Assembly (NCBI RefSeq): GCF_002215215.1 | Contig: NZ_CP018632.1 | Location: forward strand, 5,762,501 to 5,826,500 | Length of the DNA stretch: 64,000 nt | Direction of reading: 5' to 3' | DNA from: Granulosicoccus antarcticus IMCC3135 | Lineage (GTDB): Bacteria; Pseudomonadota; Gammaproteobacteria; Granulosicoccales; Granulosicoccaceae | Shown here: positions 26,553 through 35,484 of the stretch, piece by piece | Numbering within the stretch: position 1 is the stretch's first letter | Layout: the number at the start of each line of letters is the position of its first letter | Position numbers and translations under genes: made by a program | Notes under the pieces: generated by a model | Databases searched by the model: none | Seen by the model: the letters and a program-made list of their open reading frames with translations, nothing else | What the model was told of the DNA's origin: nothing

Positions 26553-29408
26553 ATGCCAGTACTATCCCACCGCCACATCATGATGAAAAAAAATTCCCTG
26601 AAACTACCTACCGCACTGCTGTTCTCAGCAGTTCTGGCAGCCGGCTGCGGGAGCTCAGACTCCAGCACACCTGACGGTAATGGCGGCACAACTAATCCGA
26701 CAGATCCAACCAGTCCGACACCCTCAACCGACACCTCTGCCCTGAGTCACGCGGGCAAGCCACTACCGCAGAATTCAGTCAATCCTGCCACCACGGCGTT
26801 GTACTCAGATATCGGGCGTGCCAAGGCAGAAGCCTTACCCGACAACCTGGCAGTCGTCTACGAGGTGATCGAGAATCATGGCGGAGACGCATTCCCTTCG
26901 GGCAGCGGGACCAGCTGTAGCCAGCTTGCCGCCGAATACAGCTCGTGCAGCGTGACCAATCTACACATCAAGGATGCCGCCGGCGTGCTGAACGATGGCA
27001 ACTGGAAGCTGTATTTTCACAGCATCCGTCGCATTCTGCGTGTTGATAGTGACGAGTTCAGCGTATCCCTGGTCAACGGTGATCTCAACTACCTGGAACC
27101 CACAGAAGCCTTTACAGGTTTTGATGGTAGCGTCAAAACTATCGGCCTGGTCACAGAGTTCAATCACCTGATCGAATCTGACTTCATGCCGCGCTACTGG
27201 CTGGTCAGTGATGATGGCACGGTTACCATGATCAACAACACCGATGACGATACTGACGAGTCAGGCTATTCGGTTGCCATTAGCGGCGACAATGCAAAGT
27301 CCTACAATGGCGAGCCCACACCCATTGCTTCCGCCAGCACGCGCTTTGAGGCGAATGCCGATGTCGAATCTGCCGCCTCAAACCTGACAGCCCTGGAAAT
27401 CCAGTCTCGCATCATCCCTCGGCCTGAAAGTGTGGTCGTTGGTACAGGTGCGCTGGATATCGGTAGCGGTTTCTCCTTTGCAGGCACCGACTTGTCAGCC
27501 GAATCGGTCGCCGCATTGCAGGCACGCCAGACTCAGTTCATGAGCACCGCAGCCGGTACAGCGCTCAGCGCCACCATCGATGCCTCTCTTGCTGTCAACA
27601 GCTACACGCTTGATGTTACAGCTGCCGGCATCGCCATTTCAGGAGCCGATGAAACCGCCCTGTTCAATGGAGCCCAGTCCTTGCTCGCGTTGGTACAACC
27701 TGGCCTTGGCACCATCCCTGTACTCAGTGTTCAGGATGCACCCCGTTTCACCTTCCGTGGCATGCATGTGGATGTAGCACGTAATTTCCACTCAGTTGAA
27801 TCTCTGGAATCACTGATGGATCAGATGGCAGCCTACAAACTGAATAAACTGCACATCCACCTGAGTGATGATGAAGGCTGGCGTCTGGATATCCCATCCT
27901 TGCCGGAACTGACCAGTGTCGGCGGTCGTCGAGCGTTTGCTCTTGACGGCGAAGGCAATGTCTCTGAAGCCGCCAGCCTGATGCCGCAACTCGGATCAGG
28001 CCCCGGAAGTGACAATCAGGGCAGCGGCTTTTATACCAGCGACCAGTTCGTCTCATTACTTCGCTATGCGGCCGCCCGCAAGATTGACATCATTCCTGAA
28101 TTTGACATGCCGGCTCATGCCCGCGCTGCCGTTGTGGCAATGCGTGCACGCGCTGTAAATCTGGGCGACGCCGATGACATCAACGTCCGCGTTGATGATC
28201 CGGCCGACACTTCTCGTTATCTGACCATCCAGCACTATGATGATGGCATCCTGAATCCGTGTATTCCGGGCACTTACGCCTTTATTGGCACCGTCATCAA
28301 CGACGTAAAAGCCATGTATGACGAAGCTGGCGTCACCCTCGACATCTTCCACATGGGCGGTGATGAAGCACGCAACGTTTTCACAGGCGGCGGGTTTCAG
28401 GATGTAAATGCCAGCGACAAGGTCTCCTACCGCGGTGATATCACTCGAAGTGACTGGGAATTTCCATGGGAAAACTCCCCGGCCTGTAACAGCCTCATCG
28501 CTGAAAATGCGGGTATCCAGTCACGTGAAGTGCTGCAACCCTACTTCGTCAAGGAAGTCGCCAAACTTGTCAATGATGCCGGTATTCCTGCCATGTACGC
28601 CTATCAGGATATCTATGACGAACTTGACGCCGGTGACCTGGCGACCCAACGTGCCGGCGTCGGCTACTGGGAACGTATTGCAACCGATGCGGGCTACAAG
28701 AATATCAATGAATTCGCCAACCGCGGCTATGAGACGGTTGTCTCGGTTCCCGATTTTCTGTACTTCGATTTTCCTCAGGAAGTGAACCCTGAAGAACGTG
28801 GCTATTACTGGGCTACTCGCTACACCGATACCCGCAAGGTATTTGGATTTGCCCCAGAGAACCTGCCCCAGAATGCTGAAACATCAGTCAATCGGGAAGG
28901 CCTGAGCTGGTCAGCAACCGGAGAAACCAACAGCCCGGCATTTCTTGGCATGCAAGGACAATTGTGGAGCGAAACTGTCCGTACACCGGAACAGTTCGAT
29001 TACATGCTGTTTCCACGTGTGATTGCCCTGGCCGAACGTGCCTGGTCAAAAGGCTCATGGGAGCTTGACTACGCGCCCGGACAGACTTTTTCTGGCGACA
29101 CCAACCTGGTTGACAAGAACGCTCTGAACGAAGACTACGCAAGCTTTGCTGCGGCCCTGGCCGAGAAGGAATTAAGCAAGCTTGATGCGGCGGGTATTCA
29201 ATATCGCATATCAGTACCCGGTGCCAGTACGGCTGCTGGACAACTGTCAATGAACAGCGATTTGCCTGGACTTCCGCTTGAGTACTCAACTGACGGAACC
29301 AGCTTCCTGCCATATGAGGCGGGCGCTTCCGCCAATGGTGTTGTTGCCATCCGCGCCCGTTCGGCTGATGGTCAACGGATCGGACGTACTGAAACACTGA
29401 CTCAGTAA
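26553..29408 (+). CDS. GH20 beta-N-acetylhexosaminidase (chitobiase) lipoprotein
   Basis: Exported enzyme removing terminal GlcNAc from chitobiose or glycoconjugates. It has a signal peptide with lipobox LAAGC (Cys32), then a Ser/Thr/Pro/Gly-rich tether (35-65), a chitobiase N-terminal carbohydrate-binding domain (about 98-240), a GH20b domain (about 288-390) and the GH20 TIM barrel from about 396. The catalytic Asp-Glu pair is Asp604-Glu605 in HMGGDEARN, and WxxR-type substrate residues are in DDEGWRLDIP. A C-terminal beta-domain closes the chain. At 951 residues it is of full chitobiase length. Surface anchoring implies chitin-oligomer use. The start may be 26553 or the Met pair at 26580. 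Confidence 0.93.
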   Translation: MPVLSHRHIMMKKNSLKLPTALLFSAVLAAGCGSSDSSTPDGNGGTTNPTDPTSPTPSTDTSALSHAGKPLPQNSVNPATTALYSDIGRAKAEALPDNLAVVYEVIENHGGDAFPSGSGTSCSQLAAEYSSCSVTNLHIKDAAGVLNDGNWKLYFHSIRRILRVDSDEFSVSLVNGDLNYLEPTEAFTGFDGSVKTIGLVTEFNHLIESDFMPRYWLVSDDGTVTMINNTDDDTDESGYSVAISGDNAKSYNGEPTPIASASTRFEANADVESAASNLTALEIQSRIIPRPESVVVGTGALDIGSGFSFAGTDLSAESVAALQARQTQFMSTAAGTALSATIDASLAVNSYTLDVTAAGIAISGADETALFNGAQSLLALVQPGLGTIPVLSVQDAPRFTFRGMHVDVARNFHSVESLESLMDQMAAYKLNKLHIHLSDDEGWRLDIPSLPELTSVGGRRAFALDGEGNVSEAASLMPQLGSGPGSDNQGSGFYTSDQFVSLLRYAAARKIDIIPEFDMPAHARAAVVAMRARAVNLGDADDINVRVDDPADTSRYLTIQHYDDGILNPCIPGTYAFIGTVINDVKAMYDEAGVTLDIFHMGGDEARNVFTGGGFQDVNASDKVSYRGDITRSDWEFPWENSPACNSLIAENAGIQSREVLQPYFVKEVAKLVNDAGIPAMYAYQDIYDELDAGDLATQRAGVGYWERIATDAGYKNINEFANRGYETVVSVPDFLYFDFPQEVNPEERGYYWATRYTDTRKVFGFAPENLPQNAETSVNREGLSWSATGETNSPAFLGMQGQLWSETVRTPEQFDYMLFPRVIALAERAWSKGSWELDYAPGQTFSGDTNLVDKNALNEDYASFAAALAEKELSKLDAAGIQYRISVPGASTAAGQLSMNSDLPGLPLEYSTDGTSFLPYEAGASANGVVAIRARSADGQRIGRTETLTQ

Positions 29409-29789
29409 GCTTCTTCCAGGCACTGCAAGCAATGGACCGCCTCTTCGATTTCAGGGGGCGGTCCTCTGATCACCGTTTTCACCTTCTGAACAAGACCCAC
29501 ACCCCCATTTACTCGCCTGCGATCGGCCGTCGGTAAAAGTGGGAGGTTGCACGATTAACAGTTTGTAACCAGGCTTCTGCGAACTCATCGACAGTTACTT
29601 CGCAGGTTGCCAAGTACGTCCTGATTTGAATGCCAATTGCCCGCACCTTTGAACCGACTGGCATTCAAGGATCGTCGCAAGTACCGATACAGGTATAGAT
29701 GGTCGAATCAGGAGCCTGCATGTCAGGCGCAACATTTTGACTCGGCCCGTACGTCACACATAAAAATAATAACAAAGTGAGTCGAGCCC
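29409..29789. other. Intergenic region between GH20 and astacin genes
   Basis: No coding frame of substance lies in these 381 bases. They contain a terminator-like hairpin at 29434-29464, and a 10-base perfect inverted repeat, TTGAATGCCA at 29626-29635 and TGGCATTCAA at 29659-29668. Just before the astacin start is an A/T-rich stretch (AAAAATAATAACAAAG) that may be part of its promoter region. No tRNA or recognised RNA family was seen. Confidence 0.6.
29434..29464 (+). terminator. Hairpin after the GH20 gene
   Basis: GGACCGCC (29434-29441) and GGCGGTCC (29457-29464) form a perfect 8-base GC-rich stem 25 bases after the GH20 stop. Only a short T run (CCGTTTTC) follows further on, so it is a moderate terminator candidate. 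Confidence 0.5.
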
Positions 29790-31280
29790 ATGTGCCTACC
29801 TATTTATCAACGGATCCCTGTGCGCTCGCTTGATCAGCGCCCCTCCAGTGGACCACCCACAGCGTCACGAACTCTGAGCACACTTTGCTGTGCAACCATT
29901 CTGGTGCTGGCAGGCTGCGCCAGAGCTGATGATCCGGAGCTATTCAATGCAGACCCTGCCCTACTGAATGATTTCACCGATTCGCTGCCTACCCATGGAT
30001 CAACTGGCGGCTTCGACTACGCAATCATTCAAGGCCTGGCCATCTTCGAAGGCGATATTCTGCTGGGAACAGTTGACGAAACAGGCTCTATTCCCCAGGG
30101 AACGCGCTCTCGTGGACTAGCGAGAAACGATGCCTTCGGTCGCTGGCCAGACGGTATCGTGCCCTACCTTGCCCCGACCCAGAACTCGGAGTTACAACAA
30201 GTCAATATCGAGTTTGCCATCCAGCACTGGATGGAGAACACAGGAATCACGTTTGTAGAGCGCACTGATGAGAACGCGGATCAGTACCCTAGCTACCTGC
30301 GTTTTGACAACAGCAACAGCTGTGCATCCTATGTGGGCATGCAGGGTGGAGAGCAATCAATCATGGTGTCCGATGGCTGTACTCAGGGAAGCATCATTCA
30401 TGAGATCGGGCATGCTCTGGGACTGTTTCATGAACACACCCGCTCTGATCGTGACAACTATATCGGTGTTGACTGGAGCCAGATCATTGAAGGCAAGGAT
30501 ATCAACTTCACTGTACAGAATGCCGGTACGCAGAATTACGGCGATTATGATTTTGGCTCCATCATGCATTATGGCGAGTATTTTTTCAGCATCTCAAGCT
30601 CACCTACGATCATCGTTCCCGCCGGTATCGAAATAGGTCAACGCGTTGCGCTAAGCGATATCGATGCACTGTCCGTTGATCAGATGTATCAAACCGATCT
30701 TGCACTGCTACCGCCCAATGATTCAGGTTCAGGCGACATCCTGGAGTTGGGTATTACCGTACTGAATCAAGGCAAGCTGGGCGCCCATGAGCTGCAGCTG
30801 GTCGTGAAGGTCACTGATGATGCGATCTGGCAAAGTGTCTCATCAGACAGCGGCTGGGAGTGCCTGGACTATGACACCGAGCTTCGTTGCACTCGACCGA
30901 CACTGAGCGAATTTTCTGAATCCCGTTTTACGGTGCAAGTCGACGCGGGCGATGCGACTGTCGACGATGTCATGATGCTTCTGACAGCGCGCACTTATGA
31001 CCCTGCCCTTGACAACAATCATTACAACGATGATGGCACCCTGAGTAAAGAACCGGCGGACGACAGCGCACAGAATGTCGTGACTGACTCTTCCGAGACC
31101 ACCTCTGGCGATCAGGATACCGAAAGCACAACATCGCCACCGCCGGTCATAGCGTCTGCACAGACAAGTAATGTTGTCAGCAATGACGCCTCTTCAGGTG
31201 GATCAGATAATGGCAGCCTGCTGCTGCTCGCTCTGGGTTTACTCGGCTGGAGACGCTACCGGGCGCATATCGCCCAATAG
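29790..31280 (+). CDS. Astacin-family (M12A) metalloprotease with lipobox and GlyGly-CTERM-like tail
   Basis: Secreted zinc protease. The astacin zinc signature is complete: HEIGHALGLFHEHTRSDRD with His204, Glu205, His208 and His214. The Met-turn SIMHYG with its Tyr ligand is at about 257-262. Upstream is a short propeptide region. After the catalytic domain (about 100-305) comes a DUF11-like beta domain (about 315-420) and an acidic Ser/Thr linker. The N-terminus carries a lipobox, LVLAGC (Cys43), behind an unusually long n-region. The C-terminus reads SSGGSDNGS then a hydrophobic helix and WRRYR, resembling a GlyGly-CTERM sorting signal. No rhombosortase is in the window. Targets are unknown. 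Confidence 0.9.
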   Translation: MCLPIYQRIPVRSLDQRPSSGPPTASRTLSTLCCATILVLAGCARADDPELFNADPALLNDFTDSLPTHGSTGGFDYAIIQGLAIFEGDILLGTVDETGSIPQGTRSRGLARNDAFGRWPDGIVPYLAPTQNSELQQVNIEFAIQHWMENTGITFVERTDENADQYPSYLRFDNSNSCASYVGMQGGEQSIMVSDGCTQGSIIHEIGHALGLFHEHTRSDRDNYIGVDWSQIIEGKDINFTVQNAGTQNYGDYDFGSIMHYGEYFFSISSSPTIIVPAGIEIGQRVALSDIDALSVDQMYQTDLALLPPNDSGSGDILELGITVLNQGKLGAHELQLVVKVTDDAIWQSVSSDSGWECLDYDTELRCTRPTLSEFSESRFTVQVDAGDATVDDVMMLLTARTYDPALDNNHYNDDGTLSKEPADDSAQNVVTDSSETTSGDQDTESTTSPPPVIASAQTSNVVSNDASSGGSDNGSLLLLALGLLGWRRYRAHIAQ

Positions 31281-31314
31281 CGGTAACATGCCCATCATTC
31301 ACCACTGACAGTGC

Positions 31315-32490
31315 ATGATGACAGCAAGCAAAACCTTATCAGTCATGGTGTCTGCCGGAGAAGCCTCCGGCGACGCTCATGCCGCCCACGCCATTGAAGC
31401 GTTGAGAGACCAGGCGGTGCAGGCCACCTGTTTCGGCATGGGAGCCGATGCCCTGCAAAAGGTCGGCGTTGAACTGATCGTTGATTGTCGAGATCTTGCG
31501 GTTATTGGCATCGTTGATGTGCTGATCAACTACCCGCGTTTCATGAAGCGATTGGCACTGCTTCGCGAGACAATGCGTCAACGCATGCCAGACATACTGG
31601 TAATCGTTGATTATCCGGACTTCAACCTGAAACTTGCACAGACTGCCAAATCACTCGGCATACCGGTGCTTTTCTACATTAGCCCCAAAGTCTGGGCCTG
31701 GCGAGCTGGCCGCGTCGAACGGATCAGCAAACTGGTGTCACATATGGCTGTCCTGTTTCCATTTGAGGTGGAAATCTACCAGCAGGCTGGTGTACCGGTC
31801 ACCTATGTTGGCAACCCGGTTGTCGCAGACGCTGTCTCGGCCTTCACCATTCAGGAGGCACGCCAACATTTCAATTTGCAGACTGACAAGCCGGTTGTGA
31901 CCTTACTGCCTGGCAGTCGCACAGGGGAAATCATGCGCAACCTGCCTGCCATGCTGGCCACCGCCAGCATCATCGCCAGGCAAGTTCCTGATTGCCAGTT
32001 TCTGCTGCCGGTTGCACCCACCCTGTCTGCCAGTTTCATCAACGAGACGATCGGCCAAAGCGACATAGCTTCGTTGAGCGTGGTCACTGGCGACTCCCGA
32101 CATGCCATGCGTGCAGCTGATGTGGCGCTGGTTGCATCGGGTACTGCAACACTTGAGACAGCCATGGTGGGAACCCCTCTGGTGGTGATGTATATCATCA
32201 ACCAGATCAATTACGCGATCATGAAACGCCTTATCAAGATTCCGGATATTTCACTAGTCAACATTGTTGCTGGCAAACGTATTGTCCCCGAGTATGTGCA
32301 ACACGAAGCAACACCTGAGGCCATGGCCAGCGATGTACTCTCACTGATGCATGACGATCAACGCCGCCAGCAGATGCACACAGAATTCAGTCGTCTGAAG
32401 GAATTGATGGGAGATGAAGGGGCCTCTACGCGCGTTGCCGAGCTAATCCTGCAATTAACCCGACCTGAGCGGGTCGCAGTGCCTGTCTAA
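31315..32490 (+). CDS. lpxB: Lipid-A-disaccharide synthase
   Basis: GT19 glycosyltransferase joining UDP-2,3-diacyl-GlcN and 2,3-diacyl-GlcN-1-P to make the lipid A disaccharide at the inner membrane. The N-terminal motif SAGEASGDAHAAH (13-25) and FYISPKVWAWRAGRVERI are diagnostic, as is GNPVVADAV and the C-terminal SGTATLETAMVGTPLVVMY. The length of 391 residues is standard. Two adjacent ATGs (31315, 31318) are possible. It is on the plus strand, facing lpxA, instead of following lpxA as in most gammaproteobacteria. It follows the astacin gene by 34 bases. Confidence 0.96.
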   Translation: MMTASKTLSVMVSAGEASGDAHAAHAIEALRDQAVQATCFGMGADALQKVGVELIVDCRDLAVIGIVDVLINYPRFMKRLALLRETMRQRMPDILVIVDYPDFNLKLAQTAKSLGIPVLFYISPKVWAWRAGRVERISKLVSHMAVLFPFEVEIYQQAGVPVTYVGNPVVADAVSAFTIQEARQHFNLQTDKPVVTLLPGSRTGEIMRNLPAMLATASIIARQVPDCQFLLPVAPTLSASFINETIGQSDIASLSVVTGDSRHAMRAADVALVASGTATLETAMVGTPLVVMYIINQINYAIMKRLIKIPDISLVNIVAGKRIVPEYVQHEATPEAMASDVLSLMHDDQRRQQMHTEFSRLKELMGDEGASTRVAELILQLTRPERVAVPV

Positions 32491-32520
32491 CCGCTCTGGC
32501 AGGGGCCAACAAAGGCAAAG

Positions 32521-32537
32521 AGGCTCGAAGAGAGCCT
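32521..32537. terminator. Small hairpin between lpxB and lpxA
   Basis: AGGCTC (32521-32526) and GAGCCT (32532-32537) form a 6-base stem with a 5-base loop between these convergent genes. It lacks a T run on either side and is a weak candidate. Confidence 0.3.
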
Positions 32538-32575
32538 GTACGCCTTGACGCAGAGCAATCCTTGACCTGGTTTTA

Positions 32576-33346
32576 CTATCGAACGACACCACGCTGGCTG
32601 TTCTCTACGAAAGAGATCAAGCGCGCCACTTCCTTGTGCTTTGCTGCATCCTCTGCCAGCAGGGCAATGGATTTTTCACGCTCGCCGTGATTCCTGAGCA
32701 GGACCATATAGGCACGGTGCAATGCACGGATAGCCTCCTCACTGAACTCGCGACGTCGCAGACCATTCTTGTTGATGCCTTTCCCGGTTGCGTAGTTACC
32801 CACAGCCATAGTGAAGGGTGCGACATCCCGATTGGCCACTGAGTTGAGGCCAACGAAAGCATGTTCGCCAATCTCGCAAAATTGGTGAACACAGGCAAAA
32901 CCCGCCAGAATGGCATAATCATTCACAGTGACATGACCGGCAAGCGATGCACCGTTAGCCATGACGATATGATCGCCGATGATGCAATCGTGGGCCACAT
33001 GAATATAGGCCATGAACAAGTTGTGATCACCGATGCGTGTCTCACCACCACCACCTTCGGTCCCACGATTGATAGTCGTGAATTCGCGAATGGTGTTGTT
33101 GTTACCGATGTGAAGTTCGGTGTGTTCGCCATCGTACTTCAGATCCTGAGGATCCTCACCGATCGAAGCAAACTGAAATATACGGTTCTCGGTACCGATG
33201 GTCGTAGGCCCTTTCAGGACGACATGCGGGCCGATACTGGTACCTCGCCCGATGCTCACATCAGGACCCACAATGGAATAGGCTCCGATCTCGCAGTCGT
33301 CAGCGATTTTCGCAGAAGGGTCGATTATGGCCGTGGGATGGATCAC
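32576..33346 (-). CDS. lpxA: Acyl-[ACP]-UDP-GlcNAc O-acyltransferase
   Basis: First committed enzyme of lipid A synthesis, transferring 3-hydroxyacyl from ACP to UDP-GlcNAc. A left-handed beta helix of hexapeptide repeats spans the first 190 residues ([33 protein letters not shown]). The catalytic His lies in AHDC. It closes with the LpxA C-terminal helical part ([19 protein letters not shown]). The length of 256 residues is normal. It overlaps fabZ by 4 bases and is the last gene of the bamA-skp-lpxD-fabZ-lpxA run. Confidence 0.97.
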   Translation of the reverse strand: MIHPTAIIDPSAKIADDCEIGAYSIVGPDVSIGRGTSIGPHVVLKGPTTIGTENRIFQFASIGEDPQDLKYDGEHTELHIGNNNTIREFTTINRGTEGGGGETRIGDHNLFMAYIHVAHDCIIGDHIVMANGASLAGHVTVNDYAILAGFACVHQFCEIGEHAFVGLNSVANRDVAPFTMAVGNYATGKGINKNGLRRREFSEEAIRALHRAYMVLLRNHGEREKSIALLAEDAAKHKEVARLISFVENSQRGVVR

Positions 33347-33786
33347 TCGTCGATCTCGTTCTTTGCGATGAGCACTTCAGCGGAACAGGCCAGAACATCC
33401 CCTACATGAGCTTTGGCTTCAAACTTCCAGATGCCGCGCTTTTCCTTGAGCACAGTCACCTCGAAGGTAAGCTGGTCTCCGGGAATGACTTGATGCTTGA
33501 AACGGGCCTTGTCGATGCCAACCAGCAGGTACAGGGTTTTCTCACTGGGATATCCGCCCATGCTCTTGAAGGCCAGCAATGCTGAAGCCTGAGCCAATGC
33601 TTCCAGAATAAGAACGCCTGGAAAAATGGGAGATTGCGGAAAGTGACCCGTGAAGATCGGTTCGTTATAGGTGACGTTTTTCAGAGCTTTGAGCGATTTG
33701 TTTGCTTCAAAGTCAGTGACCCTGTCAACCATGAGAAAGGGGTAACGATGCGGCAGGTACTTCAGTATTTCACGAATATCATCCAC
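33343..33786 (-). CDS. fabZ: 3-hydroxyacyl-[ACP] dehydratase FabZ
   Basis: Hot-dog-fold dehydratase of fatty-acid elongation. The catalytic His is in [11 protein letters not shown] (His13 region) and the Glu in [22 protein letters not shown]. The length of 147 residues is typical. The start is GTG 33786. Its stop overlaps the lpxA start by 4 bases, so fatty-acid and lipid A flux are coupled in one transcript, as in E. coli. Confidence 0.97.
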   Translation of the reverse strand: MDDIREILKYLPHRYPFLMVDRVTDFEANKSLKALKNVTYNEPIFTGHFPQSPIFPGVLILEALAQASALLAFKSMGGYPSEKTLYLLVGIDKARFKHQVIPGDQLTFEVTVLKEKRGIWKFEAKAHVGDVLACSAEVLIAKNEIDE

Positions 33787-33813
33787 AGCTTAAGGCATCC
33801 AGTTTGAGCGAGG

Positions 33814-34827
33814 TCAATCAGCGCTGTCCTGACGTTCCAACTTGCGGATGCGCCGGATCAGTTGGTCGAGCTTGCCTAGAGTAACAAAACTGCGGCGCCA
33901 CGCCTGCTCCGGCAGCAAAGGCATACCAGAACCATAGCGGCCAGCCTGCTCGATGGAGCGTGACACCAGTGAAGAGGCGTTGACCACCACGTGATCAGCA
34001 ATCACGATATGACCAACAATATTGCAAGCACCACCAATTTGGCAATGGTGACCTATACGGGTACTGCCGGCAATACCCGTACAACCTGCTATTGCCGTAT
34101 TTTCCCCGATTTGCACGTTATGCGCTATCTGAATCTGATTATCGAGAATAACGCCATCAGCAATGACTGTGGGATCAATGGCACCACAATCAATCGTTGT
34201 ATTAGCCCCCACATGAACGCGCTCGCCCACTCGGACACCACCGGTTTGCTGTATCTGGGACCATCCTCCGGACGTCCAGGCATAGCCAAAGCCTTCGCTA
34301 CCCAGCACCGCACCAGACTGGATCCGGCAGTGTTGCCCGAGCTGTACGTTGTCATACAGCGTTACATTGGCAAACAAAAAGCAGCCTGCGGCAATATGGA
34401 CATCAGATCCCAGACAGCAGCCAGCATTGATAACGACATGTTCACCTATCGTGGTATTGGCACCGATAACCACACCCGGACCAATATGAGCCGTGCTCGA
34501 AATTTGAGCTGATTCATCAACGACTGCACTTTTGTGCATACCAGGCAGTGCCGGTTTAGAGGGTTTCAGCAACCATGAAGCCTGAGCGTAACTGGCGTAG
34601 GGGTCGGTACTGACAAGACAATTACCCGGCGCAAGTTCGCTCAGGGCCGCAGGAACGATAACAGCCCCTGCACGAGTCGCCTGCAAGGCACTTTTGTACT
34701 TGGCACTGACCACGAAGGCCAGATCGTTTTCACCTGCGGTATCAACAGGCGCAAGCCCGGTGATCGTCTTTGTGGCATCGCCACAGAGCTTGACCTTCAA
34801 AGCCTTGGCCAAGTCGTCCAGGTTCAT
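33814..34827 (-). CDS. lpxD: UDP-3-O-acylglucosamine N-acyltransferase
   Basis: Third lipid A enzyme, adding the N-linked 3-hydroxyacyl chain. An N-terminal uridine-binding domain (1-95, LAFVVSAKYKSAL) is followed by hexapeptide repeats (ISSTAHIGPGVVIGANTTIGEH, HVGANTTIDCGAIDPTVI, IQIAHNVQIGENTAIAG) and a C-terminal helix. The catalytic His is expected in IQIAHN. The length of 337 residues is standard. GGAAAGG precedes the ATG. It lies between skp and fabZ in the conserved order. Confidence 0.97.
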   Translation of the reverse strand: MNLDDLAKALKVKLCGDATKTITGLAPVDTAGENDLAFVVSAKYKSALQATRAGAVIVPAALSELAPGNCLVSTDPYASYAQASWLLKPSKPALPGMHKSAVVDESAQISSTAHIGPGVVIGANTTIGEHVVINAGCCLGSDVHIAAGCFLFANVTLYDNVQLGQHCRIQSGAVLGSEGFGYAWTSGGWSQIQQTGGVRVGERVHVGANTTIDCGAIDPTVIADGVILDNQIQIAHNVQIGENTAIAGCTGIAGSTRIGHHCQIGGACNIVGHIVIADHVVVNASSLVSRSIEQAGRYGSGMPLLPEQAWRRSFVTLGKLDQLIRRIRKLERQDSAD

Positions 34828-34848
34828 AGCCTTTCCAGAATTCGAGTT

Positions 34849-35484
34849 TCAGTTAGCGGATTTCAGGCGAGAATTTTCACGCACCAGAGATTCGAGAATA
34901 CGCTCAGTGACATCAATTCGCTTGTTGGCGAATAGCACGCCATCGCTGACAATCAGATCGTAGTCCTGCTGCTTGCCGAATTGGGCAATAGCTTCGAGAA
35001 CGAGTATTCGCACGTTCTTGAACTCATTGTTTTTCTGGATGTTCAGTTCTTCGCGAAAATCCTGCTCGTTACGCTTGATGCGTCGTTCCAGACCTCGTGT
35101 TTCCCGGTCCAACTGCGTGATTTCTACTTCCTGCAGCTCCAGCGAAGCGTCCGCCAGACGCGCAGTGAGCTCGGCCAGCTGTGCACGCTGCAACTCCAGC
35201 TCAGACTGACGCGGGGCAAACTCGGTTTCCAGTCGTTGCTCTGCTTCCAGAGCCTGTGGAGCCCGATCAATCAGATAGGGGATATCCACAAAACCAATGC
35301 GAGAAAGTGCAGCCCCCTGTTCATCTGCCAGGGCCGACGTCATACCAGCAAGCATTCCCCACACTTGCATCAGAACTATCATGAGCAACGCCGAACAAGC
35401 TGTTGGTCGGCGATTGGTTTTCCGAGTACTGTTCAATGGTTGACCCCATGAGGTTGACCGTTGCGAATGTTCACGAATCATCAC
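34849..35484 (-). CDS. skp: Periplasmic chaperone Skp (OmpH)
   Basis: Trimeric jellyfish-shaped holdase for unfolded outer-membrane proteins. The signal region is unusually long (about 52 residues), with a hydrophobic core ALLMIVLMQVWGMLAG and an ALA site. The mature protein opens with IGFVDIPYLIDRAPQA, has a long coiled-coil (EQRLETEFAPRQSELELQ onward) and ends in the conserved YDLIVSDGVLFANKRIDVTE. The frame opens at GTG 35484, whose G is the last base of the bamA TAG; ATG 35481 follows. This implies tight translational coupling. It precedes lpxD. Confidence 0.93.
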   Translation of the reverse strand: MMIREHSQRSTSWGQPLNSTRKTNRRPTACSALLMIVLMQVWGMLAGMTSALADEQGAALSRIGFVDIPYLIDRAPQALEAEQRLETEFAPRQSELELQRAQLAELTARLADASLELQEVEITQLDRETRGLERRIKRNEQDFREELNIQKNNEFKNVRILVLEAIAQFGKQQDYDLIVSDGVLFANKRIDVTERILESLVRENSRLKSAN

